A stretch of DNA of 64,000 nucleotides, from assembly GCA_003586115.2 (NCBI GenBank), contig QVOM02000029.1, forward strand, positions 23,178,829-23,242,828. Direction: 5' to 3'. The stretch comes from Salvator merianae. Taxonomy: Eukaryota > Chordata > Lepidosauria > Squamata > Teiidae. Below are positions 1 through 11,396 of the stretch, piece by piece. The position numbers were made by a program, and so were the translations under genes. The first letter of the stretch is position 1; every line of letters starts with the position of its first letter. The notes below the pieces were generated by a model. It saw nothing but the letters and a program-made list of their open reading frames with translations. It was not told the origin of the DNA and did no database searches.

Positions 1-34
1 ATAATTTAACCCAGACAGTGAGTTGCCCAAGAAT

Positions 35-180
35 TATGAATTCCCATCTGGGAAAGAGGCACAGAATCTGAGGCCTGGGGACATGGTAAGTCATTTTTTA
101 AAAATATATATTTCTGTCTTCCCCTTGAGTCTCACACTCACCCAGGGAGTGGCCCTTTTACCATGTCTGATCACAGCCTT
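35..180 (+). repeat. Dispersed repeat family J, copy 1
   Basis: The core at about 110-175 aligns by eye with 11397-11512 and 48682-48795. All three share a block reading roughly CTCAAATTCACCCAGAGAGTG, a T-rich spacer, and TGTCTGATCACA. The upstream part of this copy includes ACATGGTAAGTCA, which looks like a splice donor, but GGTAAGG also occurs at the same place in the 48.7 kb copy, so it is better explained as repeat sequence. The element class is unknown (SINE or MITE). Confidence 0.5.
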
Positions 181-1044
181 ACTACCCATTGTCTCTTTAA
201 AATTTGGATGGAGGATCAGGCAAAGGGACAAGATTTCACTGTTTCTGAGCACAAATCTGTGGTAGCTAACAGAGACTTCTAAGCATATAACAACGGATCT
301 TTCAAATAGGAAAAACAAAACAATGATTTCAATCATAAACTGCCTGCAGCAGTTCAAAACCTTTAGGAGAAAAAAAAAAGAGACATGAAAGGAACATTTA
401 AAAGATATCCCCTGCCAAGCAACCCTATTTCCACCTCAAAGTATACACTTGTTTCCTAAAACAAAACAAAATGAAAATGTTAGCTCTATTCAAACAGTAA
501 TCACGAGATGACAGAAAAGGATAGAACCCAGATTCTGGGCTGATATTTTCTGTACTTTGTTCAGTTTTCTTTGTAGATAGGAGGAGGAGATGGGTGGGTT
601 AACTTCTATGAGCTCCAAATTTTGCCCATTGCATTCTTCTTCTTTAATTGCATAGATGTGATTTATAAGATCAGCTACCCTATTTCAAATTTCTGTGTTC
701 TAATATTCTTGCCAATTTATATTACGGCTTTAATTAACTGTATGTAGTAACATTCTGTTACAGCAAAGTCCAGAGGAAAACATTGACCTCTGCAACCTGG
801 CCAAATGATGTGGTAATGGAATAACATTTAAAAAAAATGTTGAGGTCATTGGGATCTCCTGCCCTTCTGTGAGAAAACCTGATGCTTTCTGTTGCTGCGT
901 CCAGATGGCAGCTGTTTCTATTCCTACTTGGACAAATACATGTTTTTTTTTTTTTTTTAAAAAGCTGCCTCTTCTAGAGAAGGACCTGAATAGTAAATGG
1001 GGCAAAACCTAACAGATCAAACCTTTAAAGAGTTCTTTGCTTTT
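181..1044. other. No gene recognised; AT-rich sequence
   Basis: I see no supported gene. The stretch contains short A and T runs, including a run of about 20 T near 941-960. The open frames here are under 100 codons and resemble nothing I know. Confidence 0.6.
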
Positions 1045-1073
1045 AAAACAAACAAACAAACAAACAAACAAAA
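1045..1073. repeat. (AAAC)n microsatellite
   Basis: Consecutive AAAC units are visible. A looser A/C/G-rich relative (AAAACAAAGC-like) lies at about 1265-1300. Confidence 0.9.
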
Positions 1074-1307
1074 TACTGTAAGGTGCTAGACAGTGATGAA
1101 AAATCCAAGCAACTCTTTCTCATGCAGCATTGTTTATATCCTCAAATGAGTCTAATCAAGCTTAATTGTATCATTTCCTTAGTTGAAAAGCAAACCTCAT
1201 AGACACAATTATGACATTTTAGGACATAGAGACTTGCCTTAAATTTTAGGCTGCATTCCAGCAACTAAAAGCAAAACAAAGCAAAGCAAAACAAAACAGG
1301 AAATGTT

Positions 1308-1482
1308 CCAAAAGCAGCTTAGAGGTGACAGCATCCATACACTAATTCTTCCAGTCCACATTAAGTCCAGAAAATACACTTCCAAAGTACATTCTCTAAC
1401 CTTGAATGTGGATTAGACGTAGGATGGGAACACTAGTATCCACCTGCCATCATCTCCAAGCACTTTTGAGCTACTTTATTAA
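1308..1482. mobile_element. Imperfect fold-back element, family E copy 1
   Basis: The two halves are imperfect inverted copies. The left arm contains GCATCCATACACTAATTC and TCCACATTAAG. The right arm, read on the other strand, contains the same order of motifs (GGATACTAGTGTTC, TAATCCACATTCAAGG). The reverse complement of the left arm matches 49560-49615 closely, and shorter relatives lie at 42485-42600 and 50385-50475. Fold-back structure, small size and absence of coding capacity suggest a non-autonomous DNA transposon. Confidence 0.55.
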
Positions 1483-1924
1483 ATGATGTGGCAGCAGGAA
1501 AACCTATTGAAAAGTGTTCTTCACACCAGTCTGCTTCTCAGCGGGTTTCACTTCCTGGCAGGGCTCCCAGAGTCTCCAAAAAATTGAACTCACTTTTCTT
1601 CTGAAAGGGTTGAAGTCCTACAGTTCCAGAGCATCTTTGCAGGAGAACTGGCACCTTTGCAAGTGATCCCCACAGGCTCCTTCCTTTCCATGTTTAATAT
1701 CTTAGAGTTGTAGGTACCTTTAAAGAAGGAATTCTCAAGTAGCTTGGGACATCTGTTGTTTATGTTTACTAAAAATGTATATACTGCACTATCACCAAGG
1801 TGTCAGGATGGTGAACAAACACTCAAGGGAAATAAAACATATTTAAATAAAGCATAGAAAAACATAATAAAACAAACAAATCCAGGACTGTAGGAAAAGA
1901 GAACTGTTGAGAACTAAAGGCCTG
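1483..1924. other. No gene recognised
   Basis: The sequence is unremarkable and ends in A-rich and TATATA tracts. No repeat in this window matches it clearly by eye. Confidence 0.5.
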
Positions 1925-2168
1925 ATAATATATATATTCTTTAATGAGGCTCCAAAAAGCAACCAAGGAATGTACATGGTGTATCACTGGGGCAAGGCTG
2001 TTCCAGAGCCTGTGGCCACCACTGAGAAGGTCCTATAGTGGTGGATCCATGAGCTACATGAGGCAAAGGGATCACAAAGAGGGCCTCACTGGAAGATCTT
2101 AGAAGTGTTCCTCCAGGGTGCATGCATGTGCATTGAATGAGTTCTGGTAAACTAAGCTGCTTCTCCAT
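1925..2168 (-). mobile_element. L2-like LINE 3' fragment (a)
   Basis: The minus strand encodes a decayed reverse-transcriptase tail: an EALFVIPLPHVAHGS segment followed by a QWWPQALEQPCP segment. These parallel the GEALLVI and QVWNSFPQ segments of the better-preserved copy at 59815-60395. This end of L2/CR1-clade proteins typically reads like a WNSLP motif near the C terminus. The fragment is 5'-truncated, and its T-rich lower-coordinate edge fits a 3' tail. Confidence 0.6.
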
Positions 2169-2291
2169 CTCAGTGACACCAAAAAATGACTCTAGCTGTC
2201 TAGTTTTTCTGGGTAAGCTTCCTTCAAACTATCCCTAACCCTTTCTTTTTTATCACCCTCCTAGGATTCAGGGGACATTTGTCACTCCAAA

Positions 2292-3234
2292 ATGGCTAGA
2301 AATCAAGGAAAAAAGCAAGGAAAAGACTACCCCACATTATTCCTTGTTCATCCAAACTGGCAGCTGCAGCTGAAAAATCTAATGGAAAAGCAGCAGGGGA
2401 CAGAGACAACTGCTTCAGTGCCTTGGGAAAAGTCTGGGATGACAAATTTGAAGCACTTAAAAGTTCATTGGTGCAGGAATGGTGGGATTCATTTAAAACT
2501 ATACAAGCAGATATTGGAAGCATGAAAGATACTGTCTCATTAACATTAGGACTTAAGGAGGTGCAAGGAATGGCTTCACTGGCCCTAGATACTGCCACCA
2601 CAAACTCCTCTCAAATCCAAAACTTGTACCAAGACATCACTTGGCTGCAAGAGCAAGTGATTGACCTCCAGAATGCACCAGGTGAGGAACCGTCCAGGTC
2701 AGGGGGGTGCAGGAGGGCCTGAAAGGCACTAACATGAGCTAGTTTTTGGTGGACTGGTGATCCAAATTATTCCCTGATCTTAATTTAACCAAGCAGGACA
2801 TTGCCTGTGTGCATGGGAGCCTCTCCACCTGCATTGATCAGCAACAATTTCCTAGAGATATCCTAGTGGCCTTTGAATGATACACAGTGAAGGTTAAAAT
2901 ATTCACTGCTCTACGTAATTATGCTGGGCTATCTCTGGAAGGGTGGAAGATCATAGTGCTGCAGAATGTGGTCCATGAAACTCTGAGGCTTTGACACAAA
3001 TTCCAGCCATATGTGTCTACACTGCAAACAGCTAACTATCAATTCAGATGGGGTTTCCCCTGTTCCGTAATGGTAACCAACAAGGGCAGACAGTTGAAGG
3101 TGACTATGTTGGAAGAAGCAGAAAACTTGGTCAGCACCTTAAGTCTCAATCATCCACAAAGTCTGCATCATGAATATAATTCTGAGGGGGCATCTCTGGC
3201 TCTGGATGAATCCACTTGGAAACAACTGCCCTAA
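2292..3234 (+). pseudogene. L1 ORF1p-like (RNA-binding chaperone) pseudogene
   Basis: ORF1p of L1 elements is a trimeric RNA-binding protein that coats the element's RNA. The first part (2292-2722, two overlapping frames) is basic at its start and then heptad-like, rich in K, L, E and Q, as expected for the coiled coil. From 3013 another frame reads STLQTANYQFRWGFP followed by KGRQLKVTMLEEAENL, which resembles the conserved C-terminal domain of L1 ORF1p. The segment between (2723-3012) holds stops and frame shifts. The ATG at 2292 opens the first continuous stretch and is a plausible original start. Confidence 0.75.
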
Positions 3235-3815
3235 TGCATTGCTAAGGATTGTGCTTCCAAAACATGAACAATTTAACAGTACTGTAGAGAGTATTTTTTT
3301 CAAGTTGTGACAGTCTTTTTTATGTGAACATGTTTGCCATCTTGATCGTCATTGTTTATTGTAGAGCAATCTTCATTGCTTACCTGATTTATACTTCCAT
3401 AATTTTCTGGAATTACACACTATAGTTACTACCGCTTTAGCACCACTACTATGTTCATTTGATAAATTAGTTAACTATGAATTGGAGTTGAGGGAAGAAG
3501 ATTAAATACAATAGAATGTTCTCAAAGTATCTTTGATACTTTGTTAGTTCTCCCTGGGTTGGGAGGAGTAGTTACACTGAGAACGCAGGTTAATTGAGCT
3601 GTGTTACTCTCAGATGGGAATTGTAGTACTAGTATATTTGTATGCTGAATTTGCTTATTATTGCTTATTATTGTATTTTATAGTTTGATATACACAGCTG
3701 CTATTTTTCAGTGTACCATGGTCTAGTATTTGCAGTACCCAGAGTGATGTGAGACTTGCACTAATTTTTAAAGCTTGGTATGACTTGGTAGGACTGAATT
3801 AAAATTTCTTTTTGT

Positions 3816-3925
3816 AAATGTTAAGGGCCTGAATTCAAATATTAAACGTAAGAAGGCAGAATGATTTTTGGTAAAAGCAAAATTTCACCAAATTTACTTT
3901 TTACAAGAAACTCACCAAAGCAAGA

Positions 3926-3989
<64 letters not shown>

Positions 3990-6206
3990 TGATGCACCCA
4001 GTACTACAACATCAATTTCTATTCCCTGGAATGTTTAAATTGCAGGGGGTGGCAATTATTATTCATTCCTCAATCCCTTTTCAGATGATAATTTTAAAGT
4101 TGACTCCTTGGGCAGATATATCTTTCTAAATGATTCCATTCATTCTTGTAAATATACCCTTGCTTGTATCTATGTACTGGACATTCACCATTGGATGTGG
4201 AATGTTATTGTCCTATACTGCTTACTGATCGGAATTGTAAAATCTTTACTTCAATTTTAACTGGCAGACTCAACACTTTTATTTTTACACATAGTTAAAA
4301 AAGAACAATTTGGTTTTTTCCCCACTAGATTAATCTCCAACCCAATCAGAATTGTGCTAAATTCATTATATTACAGTAAAAAAAACCTAAATCACCCTTA
4401 CCTCTGTTTTCTTTGGATCTTTACAAGGCTGAAGATTCTATTAGTCATCCATTTTTGTTATGCATGCTCCAGTGTATGAATTTCAGCCCTAAATCTCTTA
4501 CAACGATGTCTAATATTTATAATTCCTCCACATCCATAGTTTGTGTTAATGGTTTGACCTTTACTTCCTTCCTGGTTAGTAGAGGTACGAAACAAGGTTC
4601 CCCGTTTCCCCGCCCCCCCTTCCTTTTGCTTTAACGTAGAACCCCTGGCAGACAAAATTTGAACTTTGCTGGATATCACTGGGTTTCAACTTGCTGATTT
4701 CTCTGTTAAGTTTAATCTTTATGTGGTGATTTTGTTTTATTTACAGTAGATCCACTTCAAACACTCCCAGCTCTTGAGAGAGAACTAAAAACTTTTACAA
4801 CTGTTTCTGGCCTGCAATTTAATCTACATAAATCTCAAACTGTCTATTCTAATATTCCTCCAAGAGTCCAATTAAGTATCTTTAGAGATACGGGTATTAA
4901 AATGGCTCAAAAATGTTTTTGTTATGTTGGCGTTAATATCTCACTTAATCTTACCAAATTATTTCAATATAATTATGTTCTGTTATGGGAAAAAATTAGC
5001 AAAAGCCTAGCAGAATGGAAACAAAAAAATCTTTCATTTCTTGACAAAATTGCTGCAGTTAAAGTGATGGTCATACCTAAACTTTACTTTTTTCAGACAA
5101 TTCCTGAAAAATTCCTGACAATTATTTACCTGAGATTGAACTGAAAAAGTGGGAAAGAATCCGAAATAAATTTAGTTTTGATGGGGAAAAGCCTAGGCTA
5201 GCTAGGAAGCATTACTATAAAACAAAAGAAATGGAGGATGGAGATATCCTAATTTACTTTGTTACTTTGCAGGACTTCAAATCAGACATCTTTTTCTTTC
5301 TTCCCATCCTTCATGGTGCTGGTGGCTAACATGTGAGATGAGTGAGGCCCTTGAACTATTAAGACTATCCCTTTTTTCCACCATCTCAGTTCAATGTTGA
5401 TAAACTATGCAATCCCATGCTTTCCTGTATATACAAAACCTGGTCACTATGGAAAAAAGATCATGTTGCCAACCCCATCTCCACTTATGCGATTACAATT
5501 GTGGGGTCATTCAGACCAAGTGTTGTCAAAAGCTGATTGATCATCCTTAAAACAAACTGAACTAGAAGTTATAAAGGATTTTTATGCAGATAATACATAT
5601 GAAATACCACAAGCCAAAATTAAAGAATGCCTAATCCAATCCCAACATAGTTGTCTTAAAGTGTATAATTTAGTATCTAATTCAGTACCACTATTCATGT
5701 CTTAAACAAAAATATACTACTTTTGAAAATTCGAGTTTTTCTGTAAACTGCAGAAAGGTTGTCTGACTTCACTGTATAAATTGTTAGTTCAGACTTTATA
5801 TGGTGACTTGACTGGTTTGAGAAACCTTTGGCAAACAGATCTTGATATTCATCTTGATGAAGAGAGTATGGCCACTGCTTTTTTGCATCATTGGGCCATA
5901 TCAATACCAGCTAGAGTATTGAAATTGATTTATTGCTGGCATCGTACTCTAATAATCCTATCTAAAATGACTTCCAATTGGTCGTCCTTAACTGTGAAAG
6001 GCCAGGTACATTTGTCCATATGTGGTGGAAGTGCATGGTACTGCACTCCTTCTGGACATTAATACAAGAAGAAATCTCACATATTTTCTGGTCACAAATA
6101 ATTCTCACCAGAGAAATGGGACTCATATATATATCTATAATAAAAATGGATCACTGTGTAAATATAGACCTTTATTAGACTTCATGATTTTAGCAGCAAA
6201 AGAGTG
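3816..6206 (+). pseudogene. L1 ORF2 (endonuclease/reverse transcriptase) pseudogene
   Basis: ORF2p supplies the endonuclease and reverse transcriptase for target-primed insertion. The start is seen at 3821-3925, where the frame reads VKGLNSNIKRKK and then IYFLQETHQSKK, the typical L1 endonuclease N terminus. A reverse-transcriptase block at 4560-4620 reads SRGTKQGSPF. Downstream frames (4902-5144) read CYVGVNISLNL and WKQKNLSFLDKI, as in the region after the catalytic core. Near 6009-6040, FVHMWWKC matches the C-terminal cysteine/histidine motif. The YxDD catalytic block is not preserved. Stops and frameshifts are present throughout. Confidence 0.8.
3926..3988. repeat. (TAA)n microsatellite inside L1 ORF2
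   Basis: About 20 consecutive TAA/AAT units begin directly after the codons for HQSKK in the decayed endonuclease domain. It probably expanded from a short A-rich stretch of the L1 coding sequence. Confidence 0.95.
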
Positions 6207-6240
6207 ATTTCCCTAGGCTAGAAAGTCTTGAGTAAATTTT

Positions 6241-6665
6241 CACTTTCATCCTGAACTTAGGGAATGATTATATATTTTTGCTTGAAGACCGACAGTTTCA
6301 CATTTGAGTTCTTTAAGAACTCAGTGCCATCTGGTCCTGGTGATTTGTTACCATTTAGCTTATTAAGACATGCAAGGACCTCCTCATTGATTAACACTAT
6401 CCAATTTAGTTATTTTGATTTCCTCCCTAAACAGATAGGCTCAGCAGCAGGTATATGCCCTCTGTCTTCTTCAGTGAAAACAGGCAAAGAATTCATTTAG
6501 CGTCTCTGCTGTCTCCACGTTCTCTTTAATTATCTCTTTCTATCCATTGTCATCTAATGGTCCAACTGCTTTCCTGACTGAATTCTTACTTCTGATATAC
6601 TTAAAGAATTTCTTATTATTTCTTTTGATGTTTTTGCAACGTGCTTCTCAAAATTCTTCTTAGCA
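6241..6665 (-). mobile_element. CR1-like LINE fragment, antisense
   Basis: The minus strand carries reverse-transcriptase N-terminal sequence: LACLNKLNGNKSPGPDG is read around 6334-6390. NKSPGPDG is a highly characteristic CR1/L3 motif. Upstream on the same strand (6480-6620) there is decayed NKKFFKYI-like and LNEFFA-like sequence. Stops break every frame and both ends are truncated. It abuts the end of the L1. Confidence 0.75.
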
Positions 6666-7524
6666 TTTCACAGAAAACCTATTGCAATGGTATCTGGGGA
6701 AAACCAGCAGTGATGTAAAGCTTCCAGCATAGTCACATTTATTGGCATGTCTAATCAAACATGTGGAAAACAAAATGAAAAAGTGTGGGCACATGGTGAG
6801 TTCTCAGAGTTCCCAGTGGGCTAATAATGCATAGACCTTGCCAGACATTCTGGTAGGTGAATCTATGCCAAGGAAGCCTTGTGCGAGTCTGGTCAACCAC
6901 AGCAATGGGAAGTGCTAGATTCCCATTGTCATCTGGAAACAGCCTAAGTTTATTTTAGAATGTCTTTTGATTATATTGATTTCTCTCTTCTTTTTTTTAA
7001 GACACACATTCAGCATCAAATATTCTGAGTTTAAAAAATGTAACTATGTACACTTCCATTAAAGTAAATAATTTCAACAATTTGTTGCAGGGCACAGGGG
7101 ATTTATTTTAGAAAAAATGTCACCAATTGTTCTGACGCTTGACCCAAGCAGATTTTTTGTGAAGATTCTTTCTTTTGAAGTTTGCCAATGCAGGACAAAT
7201 AATCCAACCCAAATCTAGGAATTTTTGGTGTAAAATGACATTGGAATATATATTTTGCTATGGATTTTTTAAGAGTTGTGTGTTGGAAAATGGGTTCCTA
7301 CCAAACTGACAACAAAACAAAATAAATTCCTTGTTCCAGATCTTCCTATGAGAAGAGATTTTTTTATGCATACTAATTTCTGCCAAATTATGAGATATTT
7401 CACTAATGAACACAAAGGTAATTAAATGGAAACAATGACGAGGGAAATTATTTTTCATTATGTACAGAAGTGGTCAGTATTTTATTGAGTCCCATTATTT
7501 CCAGAGGTTTATATGTCTGCTAAT
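6666..7524. other. No gene recognised
   Basis: Moderately AT-rich sequence without a supported frame. Nothing in it matches another part of the window clearly. Confidence 0.5.
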
Positions 7525-7990
7525 TTGTCTTTTTTTGAATTATTTTTATTAAGTTTCAAAATGTAAAACTACAATAAGAAATAATACTAAAAGAAAACTA
7601 ATACATAAAGTAACACTGTTATAAAGAATTTTGACTTCTGATCTCTCTAGTGGCGACTATAATTTATTCTGATGTCCAGCTCCTCATATCTCTATTCAGT
7701 AACCTTATCTTCATGAAAGACTGACTTCATTAATCTTAAAACCAAAGGTGTTAAATTCTTCTCCATATTTCATGGAAAGTCCATAGCAGGTTGCCAATTC
7801 AAACAAATATCACCCTCTTCTCTCAAATAAGTAATATTTTCATCTAAATACCTTACACTGCAATACTTAGAACTATTCTTTAATATTCAAATACTAAAAT
7901 GTTAGCTTTCTATTTTCCTACCTATGTCTGCTTATTTTTAACATACAAGCTAGAAAACCTATATCATGGCTCTTTAGTTCTGATAATGTT
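7525..7990 (-). mobile_element. Possible L1 3' UTR, antisense
   Basis: The stretch begins TTTTTTGAATTATTTTTATTAAG, which on the opposite strand is an A-rich tail preceded by AT-rich, non-coding sequence, as at L1 3' ends in lizards. No coding motif was found, so this rests on composition and general resemblance only. Confidence 0.3.
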
Positions 7991-8632
7991 TTGACATCAA
8001 GTCCACATCTGCCAACTTTTTGTATAAAGCCTAAGCCATGGGCTCACATTTCCTGGTTATCAAGAAGCTATTTGAAAGCATCTAAGGCACTTAGGCCATG
8101 TCTGGAGATCACTTGCTTATTCCAGAATACAGTTGAATAAGAAAGCAATGTTGGGATACAGCCTTATAAAGTAGGGTCGCTTTCCCATCATGTTGCTTGC
8201 TATTTGTTTAAGACATTCTTCAGTCAAAAAGGAAAGGGTTGTCTCAGGGAAATTTCTCTTTTAGTACTTTCCAGTTTTAATTTTCATTTGCTACACATTT
8301 AGTGTAATTCTAGTCTACTCTGCTAAGCTTTCCACATTTTTCTTGCCAAGAAAGTGATAATGGTAACACAAACATGGGATTTAGAAGGTATGTTATAAAT
8401 ACTTCACAGCATACTATTGTATCTTCATATAGACTTGAAGAATATTGTTCTATACACAAACAACTGTAATGTTTACCCTTCCTTGAACTAGCAAATAGTG
8501 TTTTGTTGTATGGTTATATAGATAACTACCCGAACACAATATTTTGGTCCTTTTGCGGTCTTTTTGATGCATCCACTCATCTTCTTGGCCATTAGATGAG
8601 TGTTCAGCATTTTTTTTAAAAGCTGCAGAATC
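7991..8632. other. No gene recognised
   Basis: Unassigned, slightly AT-rich sequence without a convincing frame or internal repeat. Confidence 0.5.
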
Positions 8633-8699
8633 TTTCCTTCCTTCCTTCCTTCCTTCCTTCCTTCCTTCCTTCCTTCCTTCCTTCCTTCCTTCCTTCCTT
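8633..8699. repeat. (TTCC)n microsatellite
   Basis: About 16 near-perfect TTCC units. On the minus strand they create a long lysine/glycine/arginine-glutamate repeat frame (8450-8770), which is an artefact of the repeat and not a gene. Confidence 0.95.
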
Positions 8700-8888
8700 T
8701 CCTCTCTCCTTTCTTCCCCCACCTCCTTTTTTAAAAAAACAACAACTAAAGCTCTTGCAGCAGCCCCCATGCATTTGTCAACAATGTGATGATGACCTCT
8801 GTATTAAGCTGATGCCAATTTGAACTCAAATGGAACCAACTTCCTGTTGCATGGGGCAGTTCAACCTAACCCAACTGAACCCAACCCA

Positions 8889-9257
8889 TGGGGATGTTTG
8901 CACAGTTAAACACCGTTATTCAATTCGAATAGGTTTGATTTTGAATCAATAGCTGTTTAAAAAGGACTTTATAAAGTACATTTTAGTATTTGACTTAATT
9001 TGAATTTGAACCAAACTCAGGCCTTTTCTGCACTGGACCTTATTCCAGATTATATCCCAGAATAAGGACCTGCCATCCACATGCTGTTACAGACTATGAT
9101 AGTCCTCACCAGCAGTCAGCTGTAGTCTGCACTAGCATGTGGATGGCAGGTCCCTATTCTGGGATATAATCCTAAATAAGGCCCAGTGCAGAAAGGGTCT
9201 CAGTGTTGTTCAGTTTGATTTGAACTGAACCGCTATTTTTACATTTGTGTGCATCTA
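8889..9257. mobile_element. Possible hAT-like MITE split by a fold-back element
   Basis: The left edge reads TGGGGATGTTTGCACAG and the right edge, on the other strand, TAGATGCACACAAATG. Both loosely resemble the TAGGGATGTGCACG end of the well-defined hAT-type element at 31359. The interior has repeated GAACC/GGTTC-type motifs like the 33247 element. A family A fold-back (9019-9203) lies in the middle. I could not identify a target duplication, so the outer boundaries are tentative. Confidence 0.35.
9019..9203. mobile_element. Fold-back DNA element, family A copy 1 (complete)
   Basis: A long inverted repeat. The left arm, from CCTTTTCTGCACTGG through TTATATCCCAGAATAAGG and CCTGCCATCCACATGCT, is mirrored by the right arm, which ends GGCCCAGTGCAGAAAGGG. 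Each arm is about 65-70 bp with few mismatches around a short spacer. There is no coding capacity. A second complete copy lies at 32815-32997. Half copies lie at 54659-54733 and 61253-61340, and a short piece at 44211-44252. This structure fits a MITE; the CAGGGCC-like end suggests hAT, but no clear 8 bp duplication is visible. Confidence 0.8.
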
Positions 9258-9736
9258 TAATCCCCACTTCTTCAGCTACGGAAGGATGTGGTACTGTGAA
9301 GAGGGCCTTCTTGATATTTTACTTTATTTATTTAAAACATTTCCTCCACTTCTCAATGTGACAGAGCACCTGACAGCAGTATCTTATTGCTGCAGTCCCT
9401 AAGTAATTTACAGCAATAAGTATATATAAAACACAAAACAAGCTAAATCATTGTTGCAAGTAAAAGTACACACAATGAAAACAAAAAAAATCATAACTCA
9501 GTTATTTGATTCCACAGTAATAATAATAATAAAAAGAATAACAGCAAGGCAATTGGATAGTCAGACACTTTATTTTCCATCCAAGAATGATGGCAGCTAT
9601 GAGAAGATATGATGCCACAATGCTTTCTAGCTAACCTGATTTTGCTTTGAGAAGACTGTCAAAAGGGAGAAAGAGAATCTATGCTGATATTAGTTTTTAC
9701 TGAAGCAGTTACATGACGTGTCCTCCTCCATTAGAA
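9258..9736. other. No gene recognised
   Basis: AT-rich sequence. A TTTATTTATTT stretch near 9325 could be the edge of an old LINE tail, but it is not diagnostic. Confidence 0.45.
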
Positions 9737-9757
9737 ATGTATGTATGTATGTATGTA
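9737..9757. repeat. Short (TATG)n microsatellite
   Basis: About five TATG units, followed by degenerate TATA-rich sequence. Confidence 0.85.
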
Positions 9758-11396
9758 TTTATTGATGTATATATGTATATATTTTCCTGCTCTGAAGTCC
9801 CATGGAAGTGAAAAAATAAGATAAAACACAATAAAAACTATTTTGTAAAAAACAAAACAAAAACCACCTCTCATAAATAACAACGCATATTTAACACATC
9901 CAAATTAATCAGTTGGCAACTCTCTTTTGAACATGTCTGTTTTTAAAATAAAAATAAATAAAAATAACTCCCTCCAAAATCTTTAACACTTGTGCTGTTT
10001 GTTTGCTAAAAGAGACACAAAGTAGAATTAAAATTAGTAAATATTGATTTGCATATTCAGTTTAAGGTAATGCAATGTTTGCTATGGCTCCAAGTTAAAC
10101 AAGCAATTATTTGCTTTGTTAAACAAGCAAAAGTGTATTTTCCTAAAAGGTTAGGGTTCTATAATATATACTTTTTTATGTATCTACCAAACAACAACAA
10201 ACATAGAGCACAGTCCCATGATAAAAGCAATGTCAGAAGATTGATGAGGACGATCCTGCAGTGTAATGAGCCAGGTTCTCAAAAACAAAACATGAAAAGG
10301 TTACCTAGATATATATTTAAGAAGAAAATACTGCTAAATCATGCACAAATATAGATACTCATGGATAGAGAAAGATAAGAGACTCATCCTAACATGCAAT
10401 TTTAAAATATTAATTTTGCTATTGAGCCACCGAAAGTGAATTAACCCTAAATATAAATAAATTAGTTATTTTAACCATCGGAGGCCGGGGAGATCAAAGC
10501 AGGGTCTTCTTACTTGCACTTAAATTCCTTCCAGCAAACCTAGTGGACAGGCAGTAGAGACTTCCTGTACAGGTTCTTTCAGGTGTTTTTGTTTTTAAAC
10601 ACCCGCTGGAGCAGATGTGAATGACTGTTTTATTGATGAGCTTTCCTGTTTTTTAAAATCACCAGTTTCAGGCCACTAGACTCATCTTTACCTTTCTGCT
10701 CATGGCTTATGATGAGTCAGTGGATAACTCTGACAAGTTGCTATTTGACCTTGATTTGATAGTGTGGTGCACAGAGATGAGAAAACTGTGGGGTTTTGTA
10801 CAAAAATAGGAGGAAAAGTATAAAACAAAAGAAAAATCTGATTTGAGATTACCTAACTGCAACACAAAGTCATTAGCATCATGTGATGTAATGCATTTGT
10901 TTTTAATATATAAACTTAAGGTAATGACATCTTATAATCAAATTTAATTCCTGATTACTATGTATGTCCGCTCATGAAGTTTGCTTGGTAGCAATATGGA
11001 AGTGGATTGCTGACATCTTCTGCTATTATGTATTTTTGACTTCTCAGAGTATAATCTGACAGGGCTTTTTCAGTCAGCACTTTTGTAAAACTAGTCTCTT
11101 CTGTAGATGCACAAAAAGCAGGTATTCAAACAGTTAAATAAATAAGCCTACCTCATTTTTACACATGTTGCTCTTCCTTCACCTTGAAGTCTGATGATGT
11201 GTTCCTGATAATAGGTGCTCACCACTGTTTGGCTGCTTGCCTGCTTGGCTTTCTGAGATGCTGATTGCTCATTTGCCAGCAGCATTTGCTCCTATGGTGC
11301 GATTGGCTACATTTCCCTCCTCTTTGCTTATGAGAGCAAGAAAGAGTTGCTCTTGGTATCATTTTAACCTGTATGAGGAAAGGAGAACCATTCCCT
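9758..11396. other. No gene recognised; partly A-rich
   Basis: It contains A-rich tracts (9840-9965, with AAATAAAAATAAATAAAAA) and otherwise ordinary sequence. The 101-codon frame at 10049-10354 shows no recognisable domain and I do not call it a gene. Confidence 0.5.

Larger units (their letters stand above)
2262..6240 (+). mobile_element. L1-clade LINE, decayed, ORF1 and ORF2 recognisable
   Basis: This is a non-LTR retrotransposon of the L1 clade on the plus strand. An ORF1p-like part (2292-3234) is followed by about 570 bp without coding similarity and then an ORF2-like part (3816-6206). The ORF2 part is only about 2.4 kb, shorter than a full L1 ORF2 of about 3.8 kb, so internal sequence has been lost. 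A (TAA)n microsatellite sits within the endonuclease region. Many stops and frame changes make this an old, dead copy. Confidence 0.85.

Noticed and set aside
12..90. A possible exon ending at ACATG followed by GTAAGT, with an open frame of 27 codons
   Set aside because: The donor-like site falls in repeat family J, which has GGTAAGG at the same place in another copy. The frame is short and the acceptor side has no pyrimidine tract.
8633..8699. A CRISPR-like or functional repeat array
   Set aside because: The unit is four bases without spacers; this is a simple microsatellite. No array with spaced direct repeats exists in the window.
8450..8770. A frame with long KEGRKEGRKEGR repeats
   Set aside because: It is the translation of the (TTCC)n microsatellite.
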